DNA of 44,566 bases from the NCBI GenBank assembly GCA_002686995.1, contig NYZC01000102.1, positions 1-44,566 of the forward strand, read 5' to 3'. Numbering within the stretch: position 1 is the stretch's first letter; every line of letters starts with the position of its first letter. The notes under the pieces were generated by a model, which searched no databases, was not told the DNA's origin, and worked only from the letters and a program-made list of their open reading frames with translations. This document shows positions 17,910-26,352 of the stretch, piece by piece. This DNA comes from Phycisphaeraceae bacterium. Its GTDB lineage: Bacteria > Planctomycetota > Phycisphaerae > Phycisphaerales > Phycisphaeraceae. Position numbers and translations under genes: made by a program.

Positions 17910-19894
17910 TTTCCCCCCTCTACGCTGAGCGCGGCGCGCAATCCGTAGTCAGGCAAGGCGTAGTAGGGCGCGTATCCGCGATGGCGGAACGACGTGCGGA
18001 GATAGGGGGCCTTGCACAGGTAGGAGCCGCCCCGCAGGAAGTATTGCCATTGCGCCGCGTCATTGCCGGGTCGCCGGTCGCCGCCCGCGCACCACTCGAA
18101 GACGTTCCCGTACATGTCGTACAGTCCCCACGGGTTCGCGAGCTTTTCGCCGACCGGGTGCGTGCGGTTGTCGCTGTTCGGACTGTACCAGGCGTGTTCG
18201 CCGAGCCGGGACGGATCGTCGCCGAAGGAGAACGCGGTTCGGGTCCCGGCGCGGCACGCGTGCTCCCACTCGGCTTCCGTCGGAAGGCGCAGCCCGTGGC
18301 CTGCCTTCGCCAGGAACTTCTCGCAGCCCTCACGCATGAACCGTCCGACCACCGGGTGTCGTTCTCCCTGGAATCGCTCGGGTTTCCAGCCCCTGATGCT
18401 TTGCGCCGGGTTCTCGCCCATGATCTTCTTCCACTCGGCCTGGGTGACTTCGTATTTCCCCATGTAGAAGGGCTTGTCGACGGTCACCGTCCGAACCTCG
18501 CCGCGTTCGGATTCGGTCTGAAAGCGGCCCGCCGGAATGAACCGCATCGGCATGCCCGTCTTCTCATGGACGATCTCGAGCGCGTACCCGGTTTCCGAAT
18601 ACGGCTCGGCCAGCGTGTGGTCCTCGACCCGGAAGCCGGGTGGGACGCGCAAGGGCTTCATGCCGCGTTCCAGGGCTTTCCAGTAGACGCGCGGAATCCA
18701 TGAGTAGTGTTTGGTCTTGCCCACGACACCGTCCTCGAACCGGGCGTCCGGCGAGTCCAGCCACCACGAGGGGAACTCGGTGTAGATCCAGACGTATCCG
18801 TCGCCGTACTCGATCGCGTTACGCAAGGAGGTTTCGAGATAGTTGGGCGTGCGGTAGTTGTCTTCGGGTCGGTCGCCGTACCAGGCGTGATTGCCGTGGT
18901 AGTTGTACATGTCCATGTAGAGGCCGAACCCGACGCGCATCTTTCGGCGGTAGGCCTCGGGGACGAGCGTGTATTGCAACGCCTTCTCCGTGACCTTCTT
19001 CCGCAGTCCCATGAACGCATCACGGCCCCCGAACCGGTATGCGCCCTCGCAGCCGTCCACGAAGATCGTCTCGTCGTCGCTGGCCTCGAGCATGCCGTCA
19101 AGGAAGCGCGCGTAGACGCCGTTGTCCGAATCGGACAGGTCCGTGGTCTCATCGCGAAGCTGGATATGGCTGTAGGCGTACAGCGTCCAGACCAGGCAAC
19201 CCGGGAATCCCTTGTTCAGGGCCCGCGCGAACGACTGGCCGCGCCGGCGCGCCTGGGCCGACATCTGCTCCCATGTCGTGTCCTTGTAGTTGTCGAATCG
19301 TTTGAGCGCGTAGTCTTCTCTCGATCCGCCCCAGCTCCAGAAGGGGCTGCCGTACTCCTCGCAGTCGAGGACGATGCCCCGGAGCCCGCCCTCCCGCGCG
19401 ACGCGGGCCAGGCTCTCGATGTTGTGCAGCACCGTCGCCCAGCGCTCGTCGTCGAACCAGTCGAAATGGGCGCCTTTTCCAAGATAGGTCACGACCCACA
19501 GGAGATTGTCGCGACTGCGCGTGACCCTGGTCGCCTTCAGGTCTTCGATGGCGGCCGTGAGCATGTCGGCGCCGAAGCGCTTGCCCTGGAACGCCTCCCA
19601 GGAGACGCCATGGCCCGATCCCTGCTCGACGCATCCCTTCGGCGCGAAGGGCCACTTGTAGAGGTGCACCAACGTCCCGGTGAACGGGCGCTGCTCCCAC
19701 CGCGCGATGTGCTTGCGAAAGTACTTCACGTCCGGGGACGACCAGCCGAGACTGATCACCATCGGCGGATCCTGGCGCGGCCCCCATGCGTCGTCACCGA
19801 CGGCGGTCTGTGAGGCCATGAACGGCAGGGCCAGCAGGACGATCCGCATCGCGAAACCAGATTCACCGACAGAATGCTTCGGGTCATCAAGCAT
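17906..19894 (-). CDS. Secreted barrel + formylglycine-generating-enzyme-like (SUMF1) fusion, copy 1
   Basis: A 662-residue exported protein. After a long n-region and hydrophobic core (residues ~16-34), residues ~45-410 form a GH-like barrel with IVLDCEEYGS (D177, E179, Y181). Residues ~435-660 are an FGE-sulfatase domain (IVHEKTGMPMRFIPAG, YEVTQAEWKK, GLRLPTEAEWEHACRAGT, GLYDMYGNVFEWC, RGGSYLC). FGE oxidises a sulfatase cysteine to formylglycine using Cu(I) bound by two cysteines; here C627 is kept but the partner is L632, so classical FGE activity is doubtful. An open frame runs further upstream, but the copy-2 alignment fixes the start at 19894, with a GAGGG nine bases before. The sibling gene is 64 bp upstream. 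No sulfatase is in the window. Confidence 0.8.
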   Translation of the reverse strand: MLDDPKHSVGESGFAMRIVLLALPFMASQTAVGDDAWGPRQDPPMVISLGWSSPDVKYFRKHIARWEQRPFTGTLVHLYKWPFAPKGCVEQGSGHGVSWEAFQGKRFGADMLTAAIEDLKATRVTRSRDNLLWVVTYLGKGAHFDWFDDERWATVLHNIESLARVAREGGLRGIVLDCEEYGSPFWSWGGSREDYALKRFDNYKDTTWEQMSAQARRRGQSFARALNKGFPGCLVWTLYAYSHIQLRDETTDLSDSDNGVYARFLDGMLEASDDETIFVDGCEGAYRFGGRDAFMGLRKKVTEKALQYTLVPEAYRRKMRVGFGLYMDMYNYHGNHAWYGDRPEDNYRTPNYLETSLRNAIEYGDGYVWIYTEFPSWWLDSPDARFEDGVVGKTKHYSWIPRVYWKALERGMKPLRVPPGFRVEDHTLAEPYSETGYALEIVHEKTGMPMRFIPAGRFQTESERGEVRTVTVDKPFYMGKYEVTQAEWKKIMGENPAQSIRGWKPERFQGERHPVVGRFMREGCEKFLAKAGHGLRLPTEAEWEHACRAGTRTAFSFGDDPSRLGEHAWYSPNSDNRTHPVGEKLANPWGLYDMYGNVFEWCAGGDRRPGNDAAQWQYFLRGGSYLCKAPYLRTSFRHRGYAPYYALPDYGLRAALSVEGGN

Positions 19895-19958
19895 GCTCGG
19901 ACACCCTCGTGGGGAAAAGAAGCGTGTAGGACACACCGGGATGAGTCGACGACGGATC

Positions 19959-21947
19959 CTATTCCACGCTGCAGGCGGCGCGCAAGCCGTAAGCGGGAAA
20001 GGCGTAGTAGGGCGTGTAACCTCGATGGCGGAACGAGGTGCGGCAGTACGGCGCCTTGCTGTTCCAGGAGCCGCCCCGCAGGAAGTATTGCCATTGCGCG
20101 GCGTCGTTGCCGGGTCGCTGTTCGCCGCCCGCGCACCACTCGAAGACGTTGCCGTGCATGTCGTACAGCCTCCAGGCGTTCGGCAGCTTCTGCCCGACGG
20201 GATTCGGACCCTTGGTGTTGTCGATGTACCACGCGTGGTCGCCGAGCCGAGCCGGGTCGTCGCCGAATGACCAGGCGGTTTTCGTCCCCGCCCGGCACGC
20301 GTGCTCCCACTCGATCTCGGTCGGCAGGCGCAGGCCGCTGCCGGCCTCTTTGAGAAAGCGTTCGCAGTCCTCGCGACGAATCGCCCCGAGGATTGGGCGC
20401 TGATCCCCGAGGAATCTCTCGGGTTTCCAGATCTTGACCTTGTCCATGGGGTTCTCACCCATGACCTTCTTCCACACGGCCTGGGTGACTTCGTACTTCC
20501 CCAGGTAGAAGGGCTTGTCGACCGTCACGGTCCGGACCTCGCCGTTATCAGATTCGGTCTGAAAGCTGCCTGCGGGAATGAACCGCATCGGCATGCCCGT
20601 CTTTTCGTGGACGATCTCGACCGCGTAGCCGGTATCCGAATACGGTTCGGCGAGCGTGAGGTCCTCGACGCGGAAGCCGGGCGGGACGCCCAACGACTTC
20701 ATGCCACGTTCCAGGGCCTTCCAGTAGGCGCGCGGAATCCACGTGTAGTGTTTGGTCCTGCCCACCACGTCTTCTTCGAAGCGCGACTCGGGCGCGTCGA
20801 GCCACCAGGAGGGAAACTCGCTCCAGATCCAGACGAATCCGTCGCTGATCTCGAGCGCGTTGCGCACCGACGTCTCGATGTTGTCCGGCGTGCGGAAGTT
20901 GTCCTCGGGCCGGTCGCCGTACCAGGCATGGTTGCCGGGGTAGTTGTACATGTCCAGGTAAAGGCCGAACCCGAGACGCATCTTCCGACGGTAAGCATCA
21001 GGCACGAGCGTATATTTCAGCGCCGTCTCCTTGGCCTTCTTCCGCAGCTTGATGAACGCTTCACGATCCCGGTACCGATACGAGCCCTCGCTGCCGTCGA
21101 CGATGATCGTTTCGTCGTCGCTGGCCTCGAGCATGCCGTCGAGAAAGCGGGCATAGATATTGTTGGAGCCTTCGGACAGGTCCTCGTCCCCATCGAGAAG
21201 CTCGATGTAGCTGTACGCGTACAGCGTCCAGACCATGCAGCCCGGGTATCCCCTGTTCATGGCCCGCGCGAACGACTGACCGCGCCGGCGTGCCTGGGCC
21301 GACATCTGCTCCCATGTCCTGCCCTTGTAGGTGTCGAAGTTCTTCAGCGCGTAGTCCGGCCTGGGCCCACCCCAGCTCCAGAAGGGGCTTCCGTACTCCT
21401 CGGTGTCCAGGATGATGCCGCGCAGGCTGCCCTCCCGCGCGACCCGGGCCAGGCTCTCGATGTTGTGCAGGACCGTCGTCCAGCGCTCGTCGTCGAACCA
21501 GTCGAAATGACCTTTTCGAAGATACGACACCACCCACATGAAGTTGTCGCGACTGCGCGTGACCGGCGTCGCCTTCAGGTCTGCGATTGCGGTGGCGAGC
21601 ATTTCGGCGCCGAATCGCTTGTCCTGGAACACCTGCCAGGATATGCCGTGGGGGGATCCCATCTCGACGCACCCCGCCCGCGCGAATGGGTACTTGTAGA
21701 GGTGCACGGCCGTCCCGGTAAACGGGCGCTCCGCCCAACGCGCGGCGTGCCGGCGAAAGTACTGGACGTCCGGGCACGACCAGCCCATGCTGATCACCAT
21801 CGGCGGATCCTGGCGCGGCGCCTCCCACTTCTGCTCCGCGGCGACGGACTGGAAGCACGGTATCGAAACGACCAGAAAAAATGCCGACACCAGGACGTTC
21901 AACGCGAATCGACCGGACGGCGAGGCGGACTCGTGGTGTTGCTCCAT
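19959..21947 (-). CDS. Secreted barrel + formylglycine-generating-enzyme-like (SUMF1) fusion, copy 2
   Basis: Also exactly 662 residues and closely similar along its whole length to the downstream copy. The signal region includes ALNVLVSAFFLVVSIP. The barrel at ~50-415 has IILDTEEYGS; the FGE-like domain spans ~440-660. At the copper site it reads RGGSWNSKAPYC: the first cysteine is serine (S630) while the second (C635) is kept, the reverse of copy 1. No ribosome-binding site precedes the ATG; instead TAGATT lies six bases upstream (21954-21959), suggesting a leaderless transcript. The pair is clearly a tandem duplication. The barrel also resembles that of the CBM9-like fusion at 37431-39269. 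Role: probably an extracellular carbohydrate-active or glycan-binding protein; reaction unknown. Confidence 0.8.
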   Translation of the reverse strand: MEQHHESASPSGRFALNVLVSAFFLVVSIPCFQSVAAEQKWEAPRQDPPMVISMGWSCPDVQYFRRHAARWAERPFTGTAVHLYKYPFARAGCVEMGSPHGISWQVFQDKRFGAEMLATAIADLKATPVTRSRDNFMWVVSYLRKGHFDWFDDERWTTVLHNIESLARVAREGSLRGIILDTEEYGSPFWSWGGPRPDYALKNFDTYKGRTWEQMSAQARRRGQSFARAMNRGYPGCMVWTLYAYSYIELLDGDEDLSEGSNNIYARFLDGMLEASDDETIIVDGSEGSYRYRDREAFIKLRKKAKETALKYTLVPDAYRRKMRLGFGLYLDMYNYPGNHAWYGDRPEDNFRTPDNIETSVRNALEISDGFVWIWSEFPSWWLDAPESRFEEDVVGRTKHYTWIPRAYWKALERGMKSLGVPPGFRVEDLTLAEPYSDTGYAVEIVHEKTGMPMRFIPAGSFQTESDNGEVRTVTVDKPFYLGKYEVTQAVWKKVMGENPMDKVKIWKPERFLGDQRPILGAIRREDCERFLKEAGSGLRLPTEIEWEHACRAGTKTAWSFGDDPARLGDHAWYIDNTKGPNPVGQKLPNAWRLYDMHGNVFEWCAGGEQRPGNDAAQWQYFLRGGSWNSKAPYCRTSFRHRGYTPYYAFPAYGLRAACSVE

Positions 21948-21980
21948 GCGGGAAATCTAATCGATGCGCGCCGGCATATC

Positions 21981-22278
21981 GAATCGTTCGTCGCGACCGA
22001 CTGGAATCCATGTTGCTCCTCGCGGGTGCCTGGGGTCGAGCGCAGCGAGCCTCCAGCGGACGTCATGAGCACGTTGAGACACTGGTCGCTTGTCGCGTCG
22101 GGGCATTCGGCGTGACACTGGGCGCCCACAAGATCTTCCCCGGCCGTTTCGACTCGGCTGGTGCGCGTTTCGACGTTTCTCGTGGTTTCAAGCGTCGCGC
22201 CCTCGCTGGGGGCTCGCTGCGCTCGAGCCCAGGCCCCCGCGCATGAATCGTTCGTCACGACCGGCTAGAATCCATGTT
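21981..22278. repeat. Direct repeats enclosing an inverted repeat between divergent genes
   Basis: Two 34-bp direct copies beginning GAATCGTTCGTC lie at 21981-22014 and 22245-22278, with three mismatches. Between them an inverted pair at 22028-22058 and 22204-22234 (31 bp, core TCGAGCGCAGCGAG, about two mismatches) encloses ~145 bp. The arrangement of direct repeats outside inverted repeats is what insertion of a small element with target duplication leaves, although 34 bp is long for a target-site duplication. No transposase is present. Confidence 0.55.
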
Positions 22279-22290
22279 AGGAATCAAGCC

Positions 22291-23334
22291 ATGACCCGAT
22301 CCGACGAGTCGCTCAACGCTTTCGAAGCCGAAGAGCGATTGTGGCATGAATACCTCGAGGCGTATCGTCATCCGCCTCGCGATTTCGCCGGGGGCTTTCG
22401 ACCGCTGGGCGGATTCATCGCCGACTTTACGGTCGTCTGGCACGAGCAGCGCATGCACATGTTTCACATCGACCGGCGCCTCGGCGAGACCGAGTGCGCC
22501 TGGCCGGGGCACGAGATATTCATCGGGCACGCTTCGACCGGCGACCTGGTGAGCTGGGAGGTCCACGATCCGGTCCTTCTCATCCGGCCGGGGACCTGGG
22601 AGGGCTGTCATGTCGGGGCGCCCTACATCCAGCCTCACGACGGGCGTTACGTCATGGCGTACCAGGGCATCAACGAGGCGGGAAGCCAGAACCTGGGCCT
22701 GGCGTTCAGCGACGATTTGTTCGAATGGAAGCGGTCGCCGCACAATCCGATCAGCCCGCTCGCGCAGGCCGAGTGGGCGTTCTGGCGGAGCGACGGCACC
22801 GCCAGCTGCCGGGACGCTCACCTCAACTTCGTCGACGACCGATTCTGGCTGAACTTCACCGCCTGCACGCGCGAAGGGGGAACCTGCATCGCCATGGCCA
22901 GCAGCAGTGACCTGGTGACGTGGAACGATCACGGGCCGATCATCGACGGCGGCTCCGATCGGAACGCCGACGACGAATCGGCGCCGTTTCACCACGTGCA
23001 CCACATCGAGTCGAGCGCCCTGATTCCCCACGAGGGTCACTGGTTGCTGTTCGGCATCGATCGTGACGGCATCCATTACTGGGAAAGCCCGACGATGGAT
23101 CGATTCGACTACGCGCAGGGAAAGCCACTGTGGAAGGACGTGGGGCCGGGCGAAGTGGCATGGCGAGACGGATCGCGGTGGCTCATGTGCGCCTGCCATT
23201 ATGAAGACGGCTACGGCGTGCCGGGTTCCGTACTGCGCTTCGGTGAGATCGACTGGTCCGATGCCGAACCCGAGGTGAGGATGATCACGGGCGAGTCGCG
23301 TATTGCGGACTGGGTCCGCAGGATCAAGACATGA
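22291..23334 (+). CDS. GH43/GH32-like five-bladed propeller protein
   Basis: A 347-residue soluble protein without a signal peptide. The pattern of short aromatic strands (GGFIADFTVVWHEQRMHMFH, HASTGDLVSWEVHDPVL, GLAFSDDLFEWKRSPHNPI, MASSSDLVTWNDHGPII, HYWESPTMDRFDY) is the repeated 'S-D-L-x-x-W' blade motif of the five-bladed propellers of GH43, GH32 and related families. The exact family and catalytic acids cannot be fixed by eye. The ATG at 22291 follows a weak GGA; TAGAAT at 22266-22271 could be a -10 box. Its TGA overlaps the next gene's ATG (ATGA), so the two are translationally coupled. Confidence 0.65.
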   Translation: MTRSDESLNAFEAEERLWHEYLEAYRHPPRDFAGGFRPLGGFIADFTVVWHEQRMHMFHIDRRLGETECAWPGHEIFIGHASTGDLVSWEVHDPVLLIRPGTWEGCHVGAPYIQPHDGRYVMAYQGINEAGSQNLGLAFSDDLFEWKRSPHNPISPLAQAEWAFWRSDGTASCRDAHLNFVDDRFWLNFTACTREGGTCIAMASSSDLVTWNDHGPIIDGGSDRNADDESAPFHHVHHIESSALIPHEGHWLLFGIDRDGIHYWESPTMDRFDYAQGKPLWKDVGPGEVAWRDGSRWLMCACHYEDGYGVPGSVLRFGEIDWSDAEPEVRMITGESRIADWVRRIKT

Positions 23335-26300
23335 GCCGACGGGATTCGTCCAGACGCGAGCGGGCCGCGATCGACTGGCGGGTCGCGTGGAGCATCGTGA
23401 TCGTGCTCGGCCTCGGCGCCTATTACGGGTACCAGTTCTACATGCGGGCCCAGGAACGGAAGACGGTTGCGCTCGTGAAGAGCATCGTGGAGCCGGAGGA
23501 GCTGATCGGCAGGCTGATGCCGCGATTGCGGCACCTGGACCAGGCGGCGCTCAACCTGCAGGTGCCCGACCACGACGCGCGACAACTCTTCGCCGATGAA
23601 GTTCGCGTCCGCGACCTGGCGCCGAACGCCCCGGCGCCGGCGGCCGGGAGCGACGTCCTCGAGACGCGACTGGCGCCCTGGCCCGTGACCGACGCCGAAG
23701 CATCGCGATCGATCGATACCGCGCCGATCTGGCGCGGATACCTCTCGTCGATCGAGTCCTTCGAGCACGCGCATTTCTACATCGTGCGCGGCCGCCTGGC
23801 GTCGGACGGAACCCTCGAAACGGACATGGGCTTCACGGGACTCGCCCGAACCTCGTCCGGTGCCCTCGAGGCCGTCCACGCCCGGCAGCAGGTCGTCTGG
23901 ACGCGCACGCGCGCCGAAAAGGACCCGTGGCGCATCACCACCTGGCGGCAGGGGAAATTCGAGCGACGACTGCGCGAATCAGCGATGTTCCGCGAATCGC
24001 TCGACCTCGCGCTGCAGGATCCGCGCGACCTCGAACGTGCCCGCACGTCGCGTCACGCGAAGCTCGCCCTGAAGTTCGCGCAGGGAAAGCGGTTCATGTT
24101 GCCGGACAAGGTGCACACCGCAGTGTTCGATACCGCGTCCACGCTGCAGCATCCCGGCCTATCGGTGGTGGATGTCGACGGCGACGGGCTGGATGACCTG
24201 TACGTCATGCCCCGCTGGGGCAGCAACCTGCTGCTGCATAACCAGGGCGGCGGTCGATTCAGGGAGCGGGCCGCCGACTTCGGCCTGGATATCCGTGCGG
24301 CCTCGACCAGTGCGATATTTGCCGACTTCGACAACGACGGCGATCCGGACCTTTGGCTCGGGCGCAGCGTCAAGCCAAGCATGTACCTGGTCAACGAAGA
24401 CGGTCGATTCGTCGACCGGTCCTCGACGCACGTGTCGATCAGCATGCCGTACCTGGTGGTGTCCATGTCCGCGGCGGACTACAACGGCGACGGCCTGCTC
24501 GACGTGTACCTGGCCCGATACGCGCTCTCCCCGGCGACGCCCGACTCGAGCTGCGAACTTATGAGCGCGGAGCATTGCGCGGAGCTCGAGCGCCGCACCG
24601 GCGCCATGATCATCTCGGATCGATTCTTCAACGATCCTGGTCCGCCGAACCTGCTGCTCGAAAACCAGGGCGGTGGACGATTCGCGCCCAGCGCACGGAG
24701 CCGCCAGGTCGCGCCGTGGTTCAACTCGTTCCAGGCCACGTGGTCCGATTTCGACGATGACGGCGACCCCGACCTGTACGTCACCAACGATTTCGCCCCG
24801 GACAACCTGTATCGCAACGACGGTCCGGCGGGCTTCGTGGACGTGACGGCGAACTACGGCGGCGAAGCGATGACGGGATTCGGAATGGGCGCGTCGTGGG
24901 GCGACTACGACAACGACGGCCGACACGACCTGTACGTGTCCAACATGTACAGCAAGGCGGGCCTGCGCATCACCGGACAGATCGACAGGCTCGACCGGCG
25001 GTTTCGCCACCATGCGGCCGGCAACGTGCTGCTTCGCAACGCCGGCGCGCAGTTCGACGCGGTATCCGGTCTCGAACCGCCGGCGTTGACGGTCGCGAAG
25101 GCCGGTTGGGCGTGGGGCGGCCAGTTCGTGGACGTCGACAACGACGGATTCCTCGATATCTACGTCACGAACGGTTACTACACGGCGCCCTGGCAGGTGG
25201 ACAGCCTGGCCGACATGTGAAGTGCGTTCTGGCGCACGGTCGTGCGCGTCGATACCGAGATGCCGCCGCTCTTCCGCGGATCGACCGCGTGGAAGATCAA
25301 GTTCGACAACGAGACGTTCACGCCGGAGGACGCACGGTCCTCTTTCAGCGGCCATGAGCGCAACCACCTGTTCGTCAACCACGGTGGCGAACGTTTCAGC
25401 GACCTCTCGACCGTCTCCGGTCTCGACGCCGATCGCGACGGCCGCGCGTTCGTGATCTGGGATTACGATCGCGACGGCCGCCAGGACATCGCGCTGGTCA
25501 ACGCCAACGCGCCGCTGCTGAACCTGTATCGCAACGAGATTGGTGGCGCCAATCGAATGATCGCACTGCGCTTCGTCGGGGCCAACCACACGGACCAGCC
25601 GGCGCAGGAAGCCGCCTGCCGTGATGGATACGGCGCCGTGGCGGAAGTGGCGCTCGGCGACATGACGCTCAAGCGCGAGCACCGGTGCGGCGAGGGATAC
25701 GCGGCCCAGAACAGCCGCACGATGATCGTAGGTATCGGTCGGCACCAGAAGGCGCAGCACGTGCAGATACGCTGGCCGTCCGGAAAGACGACGCGAATCG
25801 AAGATGTCGCCGCGGGCACGCTGCTGACTTGTTTCGAAGACGAGGCGACCTCACCGCGCGCCGCGAGCTTCCACCAGGAGTCCTACCTGGCCGACGCGAG
25901 CAGTACGTCGTCAGCGGCACCGCCACGTCACCTGACGCGCTTCGCGTCCGATCCGGCACCCGACGCCGGTTCCCGGCTGCGCCTGCTGATGACGATGGCG
26001 ACCTGGTGCGTGGCGTGCAGCGAACGGAAGCCTCAACTCGAACTGCTCCGCAGCCGGTTCGACCCGGCCGAGCTTGCGCTGTTCGGACTGCCCGTCGACC
26101 CGTCCGACACGCGCGCGAAGCTCGGCGCGTACATGAATCAGTTCACGCCTCCCTATGAGCTGCTGTACGACCTGACCAGCCGGCAGCGTCGCGAAGTCGA
26201 GCAACTGCTTTCCGAGACGGGGCACGAGGAGACCATTCCGTCCAGCATCGTCATTGACGGGAGCGGGGCAGTGCTGCGCGTGTTTCCGGGGGTGCCCACG

Positions 26301-26348
26301 GTTTCGGAGGTGAGGGTGCTTTTACGCGAGGAGGAGGGGGAGAATTAA
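23331..26348 (+). CDS. FG-GAP propeller + UnbV/ASPIC + thioredoxin protein, with in-frame TGA (candidate selenoprotein or pseudogene)
   Basis: Read through the TGA at 25218-25220, this is one 1,005-residue frame. Residues ~18-42 are a membrane anchor (VAWSIVIVLGLGAYYGY). Six Ca-binding FG-GAP loops (DxDxDGxxD) follow, between about residues 282 and 620. Codon 630 is TGA, then SAFWRTVV, and a seventh FG-GAP loop (DYDRDGRQD) completes a seven-bladed propeller. An UnbV/ASPIC domain comes next (GYAAQNSRTMIVGIG, IRWPSGKT), then a thioredoxin-like domain with WCVAC. The stop thus splits a conserved CRTAC1-type fold, yet the downstream 375 codons stay open and conserved in pattern. Readings: selenocysteine insertion (a hairpin follows), a nonsense mutation, or a sequence error. 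GTG 25242 could restart translation but has no ribosome site. The start overlaps the previous stop (ATGA). Confidence 0.7.
25218..25247 (+). promoter_or_regulatory. UGA codon with SECIS-like hairpin
   Basis: The TGA at 25218-25220 is followed, after 11 nt, by a perfect 6-bp stem GCGCAC (25232-25237) / GTGCGC (25242-25247) closing a GGUC tetraloop (25238-25241). The loop starts 17 nt after the UGA. Bacterial SECIS elements need a G in the first two loop positions and roughly 16-37 nt between UGA and loop; E. coli fdhF has a GGUC loop 18 nt after its UGA. A bulged U in the stem, as in fdhF, is not evident. A competing 5-bp hairpin (25224-25228 with 25233-25237) exists. Whether the genome has selA/B/C/D is unknown. 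Confidence 0.45.
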
Positions 26349-26352
26349 GCTA

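Noticed and set aside
19895..20458. Upstream extension of the first FGE-like gene by 188 codons
   Set aside because: The extension overlaps the second copy in another frame; the paralogue alignment and signal peptide place the start at 19894.
25242..26348. A separate gene starting at GTG 25242
   Set aside because: It has no ribosome site, starts in the middle of the propeller and continues the upstream frame exactly; one interrupted or recoded gene is the simpler reading.
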